Shown here one piece after another: positions 1 through 5,963 of a DNA stretch of 8,899 nt (positions within the stretch are counted from its first letter, which is position 1; every line of letters starts with the position of its first letter). The stretch lies in contig LIZU01000034.1 in assembly GCA_001302725.1 (NCBI GenBank), forward strand, positions 1-8,899, read 5' to 3'. Both the position numbers and the translations under genes were made by a program. The notes under the pieces are model-generated. The model was not told the DNA's origin and did no database searches. It worked only from the letters and a program-made list of their open reading frames with translations. Source of the stretch: a candidate division Zixibacteria bacterium DG_27. GTDB taxonomy: Bacteria; Zixibacteria; MSB-5A5; DG-27.

Positions 1-25
1 GAGACGTCCCGTCCGATAAACTAGA

Positions 26-86
26 TGGTCACGGATGAGGGCACCTCCTACGAGCCCCTGGCCGGGCAGGCGGATGGCCGTGACCA
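26..86. repeat. Stem-loop element with 9-bp outer stem
   Basis: TGGTCACGG (26-34) is exactly complementary to CCGTGACCA (78-86). The 43-base interior contains the imperfect palindrome CCTGGCCGGGCAGG. On the minus strand this lies about 60 bases past the receptor stop, so it could be a 3' mRNA-protecting or terminating structure. There is no T-tract next to it. The compact palindrome-in-loop form suggests a REP-like dispersed repeat, which is an inference. Confidence 0.5.
56..71. repeat. Dispersed 16-mer, intergenic copy
   Basis: The sequence CCCTGGCCGGGCAGGC is identical to two overlapping copies at 5797-5812 and 5812-5827. Its core is an imperfect palindrome (CCTG-g-CCGG-g-CAGG). This copy lies in the loop of the 26-86 stem-loop. 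Confidence 0.7.
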
Positions 87-113
87 ACAGGTTGACTGAA
101 GATTTGATCCCTG

Positions 114-141
114 GTCTCCTGTTTCCTGTCTCCTGTTTCCT
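114..141. repeat. 14-bp perfect tandem duplication next to the receptor stop
   Basis: The unit GTCTCCTGTTTCCT occurs at 114-127 and again at 128-141 with no mismatch. It ends 3 bases before the complement of the TonB receptor stop codon (145-147). Pyrimidine-only runs of this kind may be a small variable-number repeat. No function is evident. Confidence 0.75.
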
Positions 142-144
142 TAT

Positions 145-2487
145 TTAGAAGCGGACGCTGAAGCCAAAGGTGGGAACAAGCGGCAGTTCGTGTATGGTGT
201 CTCTTTCGGTGTACCTGCGGTTATAAGTATAAGTGTACACGTTTTTGCGGTTGTAAGCGTTTATTATCTCTATATACGCCTCCCAGGGCAGGCCCAGCCA
301 GTTGTAGCTGAATGTTGTCCGCAGATCCAGACGATGATATGCCGGATAACGGCCACCGTTGGTCGCTCCCCAGACCGGCTTCCAGTCGGAGGTGTCGACC
401 ACCGCGCCGGTGGTGTCCAAAACCAGGACCGGAGTGACGCCCACGACCTCGGTATAGGGGAAACCGGAGCCATACCTCCAGGTTAGGCCGAACGTCAACC
501 AGTCATTCACTTCATATTCGCCGAAGAGGTTGAGGCTGTGCCTCTGGTCGGTCATGTAGAAGTAACTGTTCCACGGGGTTTTCAGCTTGCTGTAGCCCAG
601 CGTATATGCCAGCCAGCCGGAGAGTTTATCGTCGTCGAATTTCTTCTTTTCTATGTACAACTCGGCACCGCGTGCCACCGCCTCCCCCTCGTTGACCGGC
701 ACCAGGCTGGTGTCTAAGTAGTCGACCACTAAGCGGGACATGTCCTTCAGGTAGAAGTCGGTTTTCACCTTCCAGCTCTCGGAGAGATAATGCTCCAGAC
801 CAAGGAGGTAATGGATCGCCCTCTCCACCTTCAAATTCGAGTTTTTGGAGGTCTCCGGGAAATACCCCTTTTCAGAGAACGACTCGTAATCGGGATACTG
901 GTAGAAAAGCCCGGTGGCGCCTTTCAGGGAGGTGTTGGGACCGATCTTGTAGGAGATGTTCAGCCTCGGCGAGAAAACAGCTTCCTTGACGAAATCGGAA
1001 TAGTCAAACCTGAGTCCGTATTCCAGCAAAGCTCTTTCGGAGGCTCTGTACCTGTCGGAGGCGTATATGCCGAATCTGTTGGTGGAGCCGTCGTAGGAGA
1101 AATCATCCTGCTTAGGTCGGAAGGGACTTTGTTGTCCTGGCTCCAGCTCATCTTTCAGACTGTCGGGGGCCACAAACTCCCACCAGAATTCGGCCTCGGT
1201 GTGGTGAAACTCCCAGCCGAGGTCCAAGCTGTGTTCGGGGGAAGCAATCCTTATGAGGTTTTGGTTGAGCGAGTGCCTGTGACCATTGACGTGACCTCTC
1301 AGGCTCAAATCCCCGCGCATGTTGAAACTCTCCTTCATGAAAAGGTAGCCATACTGGCTTCGCAGAGAGAGGTTGGGTCTGGGATTGTGATTCCATATGA
1401 GGCTATACACCCCGGAGTGGTGTAAATCGTCCATCCACATCTCCGGGATCTCATCCTCCTCATCCCGCTTTTGGTGATATTTGAAGCCCTCCGCAGAGTA
1501 ATAGCTGATGAGGGTCAGCTTATCGGCCCGACCCAGATCGTGTGCTAACTTAGCGTGCAGATCGTAGAAATATGGAAAGGCGACATCCTCCTCCGCTATC
1601 TGGTTCAGGATCAGATCGTAGTAGGTTCTCCTGCCGGTGACAATGTAGGAGCCTCGTCCACCCGAGAGAGGTCCCTCCACGATGGCGGAGGTGCTGATGA
1701 TGCTGGTGTTGTTCCAGAGCTCGAATCCCTCCCTGGAACCTTCCCGATTTTTCACCTCTAAGACCGCCGAGAGCCGATCGCCGTAGCGAGCCGGAAAGCC
1801 GCCGGGGATCAGCTCTATCTCCTCCACCACGTCGGGATTGAAGGCCGATATCAAGCCACCCACGTGATATGGACTGGAGATAACAAGCCCGTCATCCAGG
1901 ATGAGATTCTGGTCCGGACCTCCCCCTCTGACGAAAACCTGGGAGGAGTAATCGCTTCTGGCGGTCACTCCCGGAACCGCCCGCAAGGACCGCAGCACAT
2001 CCTCCACCGCTCCCGGCAGGGTCTTTATCTGCCGAGGCTTTAACCTCCTCACGGAGGGCAACACCTCCTGGTGGAGACCCTCTGGAGAGTCCCGGTCCTC
2101 AATCACCTCCACATCCGGGAAGACGATCGGCTGTTCTCTCAGGTTAACGGTCAATTTTCTGTCCTGTCCGCTGCCAATTTCGACCCCGTGGATGGTCAGC
2201 TTACCGTAGCCGAGCAAGGAGAATTCAACATCGTAGCTGCCGGGTTTGACCTTATCGATAGAATAATAGCCGCCCTCGTCGGTGACACCTCCGGTTTTGG
2301 TGCCCCGCAGAATGACATTTGCTCCCAGAAGGGGCTCGTGGTCAGTCTCTGACACCACCCAGCCAGACAAGGTCCCAGTTTCACCGGCTGACAAAGCCGA
2401 AGCTAATAAACAGCTGGAAACAGCCAAGAGTAACAACCGGAGGCAAACCCAACCGGCAGCTTTTCCATTTGAAGAGTCAAACGACAA
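145..2487 (-). CDS. TonB-dependent outer-membrane receptor with carboxypeptidase-regulatory-like N-domain
   Basis: This 780-residue protein is an outer-membrane, proton-motive-force-driven importer; its ligand cannot be told from sequence. Residues about 13-34 are a hydrophobic signal peptide. Residues 38-118 form a carboxypeptidase D regulatory-like beta-sandwich (SGWVVSETDHEPLLGANV, then TDEGGYYSI and a PGSYDVEFSLLGY segment). Residues about 150-250 are the plug, with DVLRSLRAVPGV, FVRGGGPDQNLILDDG and GGFPARYGDRLSAV. The rest is the beta-barrel, ending in an aromatic residue (GFSVRF) as expected for BAM-dependent insertion. The length is normal for the family and no frameshift is seen. The start is TTG (complement of 2485-2487), supported by a GAGG Shine-Dalgarno seven bases upstream and by the signal peptide just after it. 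No clear TonB box is recognised. The gene is divergent from the radical SAM gene; a minus-strand promoter candidate lies at 2556-2583. Confidence 0.94.
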   Translation of the reverse strand: MSFDSSNGKAAGWVCLRLLLLAVSSCLLASALSAGETGTLSGWVVSETDHEPLLGANVILRGTKTGGVTDEGGYYSIDKVKPGSYDVEFSLLGYGKLTIHGVEIGSGQDRKLTVNLREQPIVFPDVEVIEDRDSPEGLHQEVLPSVRRLKPRQIKTLPGAVEDVLRSLRAVPGVTARSDYSSQVFVRGGGPDQNLILDDGLVISSPYHVGGLISAFNPDVVEEIELIPGGFPARYGDRLSAVLEVKNREGSREGFELWNNTSIISTSAIVEGPLSGGRGSYIVTGRRTYYDLILNQIAEEDVAFPYFYDLHAKLAHDLGRADKLTLISYYSAEGFKYHQKRDEEDEIPEMWMDDLHHSGVYSLIWNHNPRPNLSLRSQYGYLFMKESFNMRGDLSLRGHVNGHRHSLNQNLIRIASPEHSLDLGWEFHHTEAEFWWEFVAPDSLKDELEPGQQSPFRPKQDDFSYDGSTNRFGIYASDRYRASERALLEYGLRFDYSDFVKEAVFSPRLNISYKIGPNTSLKGATGLFYQYPDYESFSEKGYFPETSKNSNLKVERAIHYLLGLEHYLSESWKVKTDFYLKDMSRLVVDYLDTSLVPVNEGEAVARGAELYIEKKKFDDDKLSGWLAYTLGYSKLKTPWNSYFYMTDQRHSLNLFGEYEVNDWLTFGLTWRYGSGFPYTEVVGVTPVLVLDTTGAVVDTSDWKPVWGATNGGRYPAYHRLDLRTTFSYNWLGLPWEAYIEIINAYNRKNVYTYTYNRRYTERDTIHELPLVPTFGFSVRF

Positions 2488-2550
2488 ATCACAACCTCGT
2501 TCACAGGGGCGTTTAGTCTTTCATTACGCCCAACAGACTCGGATGTTTCT

Positions 2551-2579
2551 CAGACAATATAGCTACGGCTGATGATAAT
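2551..2579 (+). promoter_or_regulatory. Sigma-70-like promoter candidate for the radical SAM gene
   Basis: CAGACA (2551-2556), a 17-base spacer and GATAAT (2574-2579) give 4/6 and 5/6 matches to the -35 and -10 consensus. Transcription from here would give a leader of roughly 285 bases before the ATG at 2873. It overlaps the opposite-strand candidate at 2556-2583. The bacterial group is unknown, so consensus matching is only suggestive. Confidence 0.35.
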
Positions 2580-2583
2580 ACAA
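2556..2583 (-). promoter_or_regulatory. Sigma-70-like promoter candidate for the TonB receptor
   Basis: Read on the minus strand: TTGTAT (complement of 2578-2583), a 16-base spacer and TATATT (complement of 2556-2561), a 5/6 match to the -10 consensus. The predicted transcript would start about 60 bases before the receptor's TTG codon. It overlaps the plus-strand candidate almost completely, so the two polymerases could not sit there together. Confidence 0.35.
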
Positions 2584-2650
2584 GGTGGAGGCACTTCCAG
2601 CTGAATTCTGACTGCGAAGGGTGGAGTTTGGTCAAGGGCCGATTGAGAGT

Positions 2651-2692
2651 CGTCCGAAGTTTTTTTGTGAAATCCAGACCCCAACTTCGACG
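2651..2692 (+). other. Bulged hairpin in the radical SAM leader
   Basis: CGTC-c-GAAGTT (2651-2661) pairs with AACTTCGACG (2683-2692): ten base pairs with a single bulged C at 2655. The 21-base loop starts with a run of T. It lies in the predicted leader of the radical SAM transcript. It is not followed by a T-tract, so it is not a classical terminator. Confidence 0.35.
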
Positions 2693-2779
2693 GTGCTGAT
2701 CGCGGACTTTGGAAATCGTGGCCAACCTCACCTGTTCAGTAGGGAGAAATTGTCTGCTTTTGAGACTTTAAAACCAAAA

Positions 2780-2787
2780 AAGGAGGT
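2780..2787 (+). promoter_or_regulatory. Orphan perfect Shine-Dalgarno AAGGAGGT
   Basis: AAGGAGGT is a full-length match to the anti-SD sequence, stronger than the site in front of any gene here, but it lies 85 bases before the radical SAM ATG. The codon at normal spacing is ATT followed directly by TAA (2792-2797). The next possible start is TTG at 2799, twelve bases from GGAGG, which opens a 25-codon frame. Confidence 0.4.
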
Positions 2788-2798
2788 CGACATTTAAG

Positions 2799-2876
2799 TT
2801 GGGGATAGTCAAATCTACATACTGCGCTTTTAGCAGCGAAATTGAGCTCCCAAAAGGGAGAGTGGAGCGCCTATGA
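2799..2876 (+). CDS. Possible 25-residue leader ORF coupled to the radical SAM gene
   Basis: A short frame starting at TTG 2799 (residues begin MGIVKSTYCAFSSE) ends in TGA at 2874-2876, overlapping the radical SAM start as ATGATG. The strong AAGGAGGT at 2780-2787 lies upstream, with somewhat long spacing to this TTG. If translated, it would couple leader and enzyme translation. It might also be a tiny peptide substrate, since SPASM enzymes often modify peptides encoded next to them. It has only one Cys and no recognisable leader/core pattern. The start is non-canonical, and the frame may be open by chance. Confidence 0.2.
   Translation: MGIVKSTYCAFSSEIELPKGRVERL
2845..2868 (+). promoter_or_regulatory. 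Competing hairpins around the radical SAM ribosome-binding site
   Basis: CTCCC (2847-2851) can pair with GGGAG (2856-2860) across an AAAA loop. GCTCC (2846-2850) can instead pair with GGAGC (2864-2868), which contains the Shine-Dalgarno GGAG used by the ATG at 2873. The first fold leaves the ribosome site free and the second hides it. The stems are only five base pairs, so this is a candidate for tuning, not a demonstrated switch. Confidence 0.3.
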
Positions 2877-3877
2877 TGAAGGTCTTTTCCGCCCGTTGGC
2901 TTCTGAGCAAGCTCAGAGGTTCTTCGGGCCTGCCCACTCTGGCTACCATCGAACCCACGACCAGGTGTAACTGCAGGTGCCTGTATTGCCGGGCATTGAT
3001 ATCGAAAACCGAAATGAGTTCCCTGCAGGGCCGCGATATGACCCTGGAGGATTTTGATATGGTGTTGAAGAAGTTGCCGTTTATTCGGAGATTCGAGTTT
3101 GTCGGTCTGGGAGAACCCTTCTTGCACCCGCATCTCTTTGATATGATCGCCAGGATAAACCAGAAAGGAAAGCGCAGCTGTGTAAGCACCAACGGCACCA
3201 TTCTGGATGAGAACACGTGTGTGAACATCATCCAGTCCGGTCTGGACTTCCTGCGGGTCTCGATCGACAGCGCAGATCCCGATACATTTGCGAAGCTGAG
3301 GGCCGGCGCCGAGCTGCAGCAGGTAAAAGCCGGTGTCGGAAGGTTGGTGAACGTTAAGAGGAGAATGAAATCCAAAACCCCTCGTCTGATCCTCAGCGTT
3401 GTCGCCAGCCGCGAGAATCAGGGAGAACTCAAAGATATCATCCGGCTGGCGCAGTCGCTGGAGGTGCCGGTGGTACGTATAAGAAACCTCTATGCCCCCC
3501 TGCCGGAAATGCAGAAAAAAAAGATCCCCGACCTTCAAAACCTTAAGCTGGTCGAGGAGCTGACAGATTTCGCCCAAAGGCTCCAGATTGAGCTGCACAC
3601 CTTTGCGGAGGAGTGCTTAAGAGACCTCCGGGGCGTTTACATCACTGTCGACGGTTATGTCACTCCCTGTATTTTCGCATACTATCCGGAGAAGATTCAA
3701 TTCGGAAATCTGTTGAAAGAGGGATTCAAGTCTATCTGGAACAGCGCCGAATACGAAGAATTCCGGAGGACTTTTCCTGAGAAGACGCCACGCTTCTGTC
3801 AACTCTGCAAAGGCCTCTCCACCGAGGAGGTAACGACCTCCGTTAGGACGACCTCCAGCTACTCGCCTGTGGTCTGA
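2873..3877 (+). CDS. Radical SAM protein with C-terminal SPASM-type auxiliary cluster domain
   Basis: This 334-residue cytosolic enzyme is predicted to use a [4Fe-4S] cluster and S-adenosylmethionine to make a 5'-deoxyadenosyl radical. The cluster motif CxxxCxxC is seen as C32, C36 and C39 in TRCNCRCLYCRA. A GGEP-like SAM-binding segment follows (FVGLGEPFLHP, about residue 75 on), then VSTNGTIL and LRVSIDSADPDTFAKLRAG, typical TIM-barrel strands of the MoaA/PqqE/NifB-like superfamily. The C-terminal part carries C248, C266, C309 and C312 with VYITVDGYVTPC, FGNLLKEGFKSIWNS and FCQLC, the usual SPASM/twitch layout for a further Fe-S cluster. ATG 2873 is preceded by GGAG five bases away; ATG 2876 is also possible at eight. 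No partner enzyme or clear substrate gene adjoins it, so the substrate (peptide, lipid or small molecule) is unknown. Confidence 0.93.
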   Translation: MMKVFSARWLLSKLRGSSGLPTLATIEPTTRCNCRCLYCRALISKTEMSSLQGRDMTLEDFDMVLKKLPFIRRFEFVGLGEPFLHPHLFDMIARINQKGKRSCVSTNGTILDENTCVNIIQSGLDFLRVSIDSADPDTFAKLRAGAELQQVKAGVGRLVNVKRRMKSKTPRLILSVVASRENQGELKDIIRLAQSLEVPVVRIRNLYAPLPEMQKKKIPDLQNLKLVEELTDFAQRLQIELHTFAEECLRDLRGVYITVDGYVTPCIFAYYPEKIQFGNLLKEGFKSIWNSAEYEEFRRTFPEKTPRFCQLCKGLSTEEVTTSVRTTSSYSPVV

Positions 3878-3899
3878 GCGGAATTCTCGCGCTCTCTCT

Positions 3900-3931
3900 G
3901 ATTCAGGATGCTTGAGTTTGAGTCGTTTTTT
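3900..3931 (+). terminator. Weak intrinsic terminator candidate after the radical SAM gene
   Basis: GATTCA (3900-3905) can pair with TGAGTC (3919-3924), one G-T wobble included. One G and then six T (3926-3931) follow. It lies 23 bases after the radical SAM stop. The stem is short and the loop is 13 bases, so termination strength is doubtful. Confidence 0.35.
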
Positions 3932-3987
3932 CGACAATCCGCCAATACTTCACCTTTACGGAAACCGAGCGTCCCCTTGGAGGTAGA

Positions 3988-4005
3988 GGAAACCTTTAGG
4001 TTTCC
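3988..4005. terminator. Perfect hairpin between convergent genes
   Basis: GGAAACC (3988-3994) pairs perfectly with GGTTTCC (3999-4005) across a TTTA loop. It sits between the radical SAM stop (+) and the terminase stop (-), the usual place for a bidirectional terminator. Neither strand shows a T-tract next to it. Another GGAAACC copy (3960-3966) could pair with the same arm. Confidence 0.4.
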
Positions 4006-4050
4006 ACCCCTCTCACGCAACTGATGGGGCAGGGATTTGCTCTCCCCCCT

Positions 4051-5391
4051 TCAAATCTTCGTCAAGCTGGCCACCTTCGGACTTACGATGGTGATACTGT
4101 CTTGATAATTCCTCACATTCCATAAAGCCAACGCCACCGCCATGGCGGCATCGCAGTGGCTGTTATCCTCCCAGGTCAACTCCCGGAGCTCGTCCTGGAG
4201 GGTCCACACCGCTCCCCGGCCAGTGACCTGCTCTACATACGGGCAGGCAACACCTCCCATCACGAAGGCCTGCTCTAAATTTGCGAGCAACTCCGCTTTG
4301 GCCTTGCCACCTTTCTCGCCGAAGTTGAATCCTCTGGCGCCTATGTCAGTTAACTCCGAGAGGACCACATCTCCTAAGCCAGTGGAATCGATCAGCGTTG
4401 GTCCCCGGTATCTTTTGAACCACTCCCTTATTCTCTCATAGACGTAAGGCCAATCTCGCTGAAACCGGTCAAAAGCCACCAGTTGATACGGCTTGGTGGT
4501 GATGTCGAGGGTTACGCCGACCGTAAAGGTCCTCTTGCGCGCCAGATCCCAGCCGTGGCAATAGATGTGTCCTGGCAAAGGACCGGACAGTCCCGTGGTG
4601 TAACTCAAAGACCTCTGCAGATCCTTTTCGGGGATAACCCGTTCGAGGTCGTCGACGAACATGCCGTATATGTTCTGCTGGACTCTGGCGGAGGAGGAGG
4701 TTTCTATTCTCCTTTCCAAATACTGCTTGCTTATGTATGGATTTTCTCTGGAGTCCCCGGTCTGCACGTAACCTCGGAGAGGATTTCTTTTGAGCTCCTG
4801 CAACTTGCGGTAGAACCAGTTTTTACCTTTAGGGGTGGAGGTGAAATCGATCACCCCCTCCCGGTCTGCCAGGCGCATCATGATCACATGTTCGACCACA
4901 TACTCGGGATGAGGCTCGTATGCCACCTCGTCGAAATTGAGGTAGTCGAAATCGTGTCCCAGGAGGTACTCTCCCCGGTTTTGAGAGGAGCGCGCCCACA
5001 AGACCGCGCCGTTGACGAACTCGATGTGCGGGAAGGGGGTCTGGCGGATGTTTTTGACGAAGCTCTCCAGTCTCTTTTTGCCCTGGATGAGCCCTGCAAC
5101 CTTGTTGAAGACGATCCCGGACTGATCTTGAGTGATGGAGACATTCACCGCAGAGTAATGATCACAGGTGTCCCACTTCAGGGAGCGGATTTTGAAGAAG
5201 CAGCGATGCAGAAGTTTTATGGCCTGCACCTGGGATTTCCCCCAGCGGTTGCCGGTGCAGAGGAGGTTTTCGGCCTTATTTGAGTTTTCAAGCCACTTCA
5301 GTTGCCCCTGATGCGGCTCCACCTCCAGAAACTCTCTGGAGAAAAAGACCGGGTCAAGACAGGCTTGACGCCAGAGGTTTCGACAATTCAT
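4051..5391 (-). CDS. Phage-type terminase large subunit (packaging ATPase and nuclease)
   Basis: This is the motor that cuts concatemeric DNA and pumps it through the portal into a prohead. From ATG at 5391 it has 446 residues. The Walker A-like motif is GNRWGKS (47-53), the GNRxGKS/T form common in terminases. Walker B is YLNFDE, with D154 and catalytic E155. The coupling segment FTSTPKGKNWFYRKL lies at about 183-197. The C-terminal RNase H-like nuclease has D282 (GWDLARK), D335 (LIDSTGLGD) and D414 (HCDAAMAVALA), so both activities look intact. The frame is open back to GTG 5466, adding 25 odd Cys-rich residues. Neither start has a good Shine-Dalgarno at normal spacing; I prefer the ATG because family-like sequence begins there. 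It is the last gene of a three-gene operon after the portal and a small protein. No terminase small subunit is clearly recognised. Confidence 0.88.
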   Translation of the reverse strand: MNCRNLWRQACLDPVFFSREFLEVEPHQGQLKWLENSNKAENLLCTGNRWGKSQVQAIKLLHRCFFKIRSLKWDTCDHYSAVNVSITQDQSGIVFNKVAGLIQGKKRLESFVKNIRQTPFPHIEFVNGAVLWARSSQNRGEYLLGHDFDYLNFDEVAYEPHPEYVVEHVIMMRLADREGVIDFTSTPKGKNWFYRKLQELKRNPLRGYVQTGDSRENPYISKQYLERRIETSSSARVQQNIYGMFVDDLERVIPEKDLQRSLSYTTGLSGPLPGHIYCHGWDLARKRTFTVGVTLDITTKPYQLVAFDRFQRDWPYVYERIREWFKRYRGPTLIDSTGLGDVVLSELTDIGARGFNFGEKGGKAKAELLANLEQAFVMGGVACPYVEQVTGRGAVWTLQDELRELTWEDNSHCDAAMAVALALWNVRNYQDSITIVSPKVASLTKI

Positions 5392-5496
5392 GGAAAGTTG
5401 ACCACAGACTCTTGAGCAGGACGAGCAGATGATAATCGATCGCGCCGCCAGCCACCTCCTGCCCACTCCCGGTAGCTGGACACAACTGCTCTACGC

Positions 5497-5961
5497 CTAA
5501 ATCGTCAGTGTGCCCAATGCCTCTTTTCTGATCTCCTCTAAGAGTTCCTTGAGCACCCCCTGATAGTCTGTTCCCCCACAGATTTTATTTTTCAGCTCCA
5601 CTGCTCTCAGCCCGTCGGCGATTTTGAGCTCCAGCTCGCCTTGGTTCAACTTCTCCAGAGCCTTTTCTCGGATGGTGTTCAAAAAGACCTCGTCGGCTGT
5701 GATCTCCCTGTGATGAGCTGCAGGTGTGTCGGCGGTTGAAATCCTCCTCTTCTGAGTGGAGAGGCGGACTTGGTTCTCGCTCATCGATCTGCCCTTCCCT
5801 GGCCGGGCAGGCCCTGGCCGGGCAGGCAGGCCGGAGACGACCCTCTTGGCGGCACTTTTCGCTCTCCTGCGAGCCACCTTCTTTACCGGCTCGATAACCG
5901 CGGGTCTCTCCGCGATCGCCGAAAGAGAATCCTCCGATACTACCGCTTCCACTCTGGACAA
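5497..5961 (-). CDS. Small basic phage-cassette protein; terminase small subunit or accessory protein candidate
   Basis: I do not recognise a family with certainty. From TTG (complement of 5959-5961) it has 154 residues; GGAGG lies seven bases upstream, inside the end of the portal gene, so the two genes are tightly coupled. Residues 27-40 are strongly basic (KKVARRRAKSAAKR). Residues 46-55 are PARPG twice, encoded by a perfect 15-bp tandem repeat. Residues about 87-150 are predicted helical and charged (LKIADGLRAVELKNKI, KELLEEIRKEAL). Lying between portal and terminase and having a basic segment with a helical C-terminus, it could be the DNA-recognising small terminase subunit or a packaging accessory; this rests on position and composition only. 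ATG at 5784 is an alternative start that would remove the basic and PARPG parts (95 residues). Confidence 0.6.
   Translation of the reverse strand: MSRVEAVVSEDSLSAIAERPAVIEPVKKVARRRAKSAAKRVVSGLPARPGPARPGKGRSMSENQVRLSTQKRRISTADTPAAHHREITADEVFLNTIREKALEKLNQGELELKIADGLRAVELKNKICGGTDYQGVLKELLEEIRKEALGTLTI
5797..5827. repeat. Dispersed 16-mer, tandem copies inside a coding sequence
   Basis: The 15-bp unit CCCTGGCCGGGCAGG stands twice without a gap (5797-5811 and 5812-5826) and is followed by C. Each copy gives the same 16-mer as found at 56-71. Fifteen bases equal five codons, so the frame of the minus-strand gene is kept and reads PARPG twice. Confidence 0.75.
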
Positions 5962-5963
5962 AA

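Larger units (their letters stand above)
1..144. other. Repeat-bearing non-coding flank downstream of the TonB receptor
   Basis: No gene is supported here. The stretch holds, from the receptor stop outward, a 14-bp tandem duplication (114-141), a spacer, and a long stem-loop (26-86) with a GC-rich imperfect palindrome in its loop. The minus strand has a frame open to the window edge and the plus strand has a 24-codon ORF beginning with the ATG at 25-27. Both lie inside the stem-loop and I do not consider either a gene. Confidence 0.5.

Noticed and set aside
1..90. Minus-strand frame open to the left edge, as the start of a downstream gene
   Set aside because: It runs through the palindromic element, lacks a ribosome site and continues upstream without a defined start; more likely repeat DNA.
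790..1425. 211-codon plus-strand frame
   Set aside because: It lies wholly antisense to the TonB receptor, with no start signal and low-plausibility sequence; the receptor frame fully explains the region.
2513..2731. 72-codon minus-strand frame in the divergent intergenic region
   Set aside because: It overlaps both promoter candidates, has no Shine-Dalgarno and looks like random composition.
2768..3598. 276-codon minus-strand frame opposite the radical SAM gene
   Set aside because: It is a mirror of the strong radical SAM coding frame, with no domain and no ribosome site.
4483..5283. 266-codon plus-strand frame opposite the terminase
   Set aside because: The terminase frame has all catalytic motifs; the antisense frame has none and no supported start.
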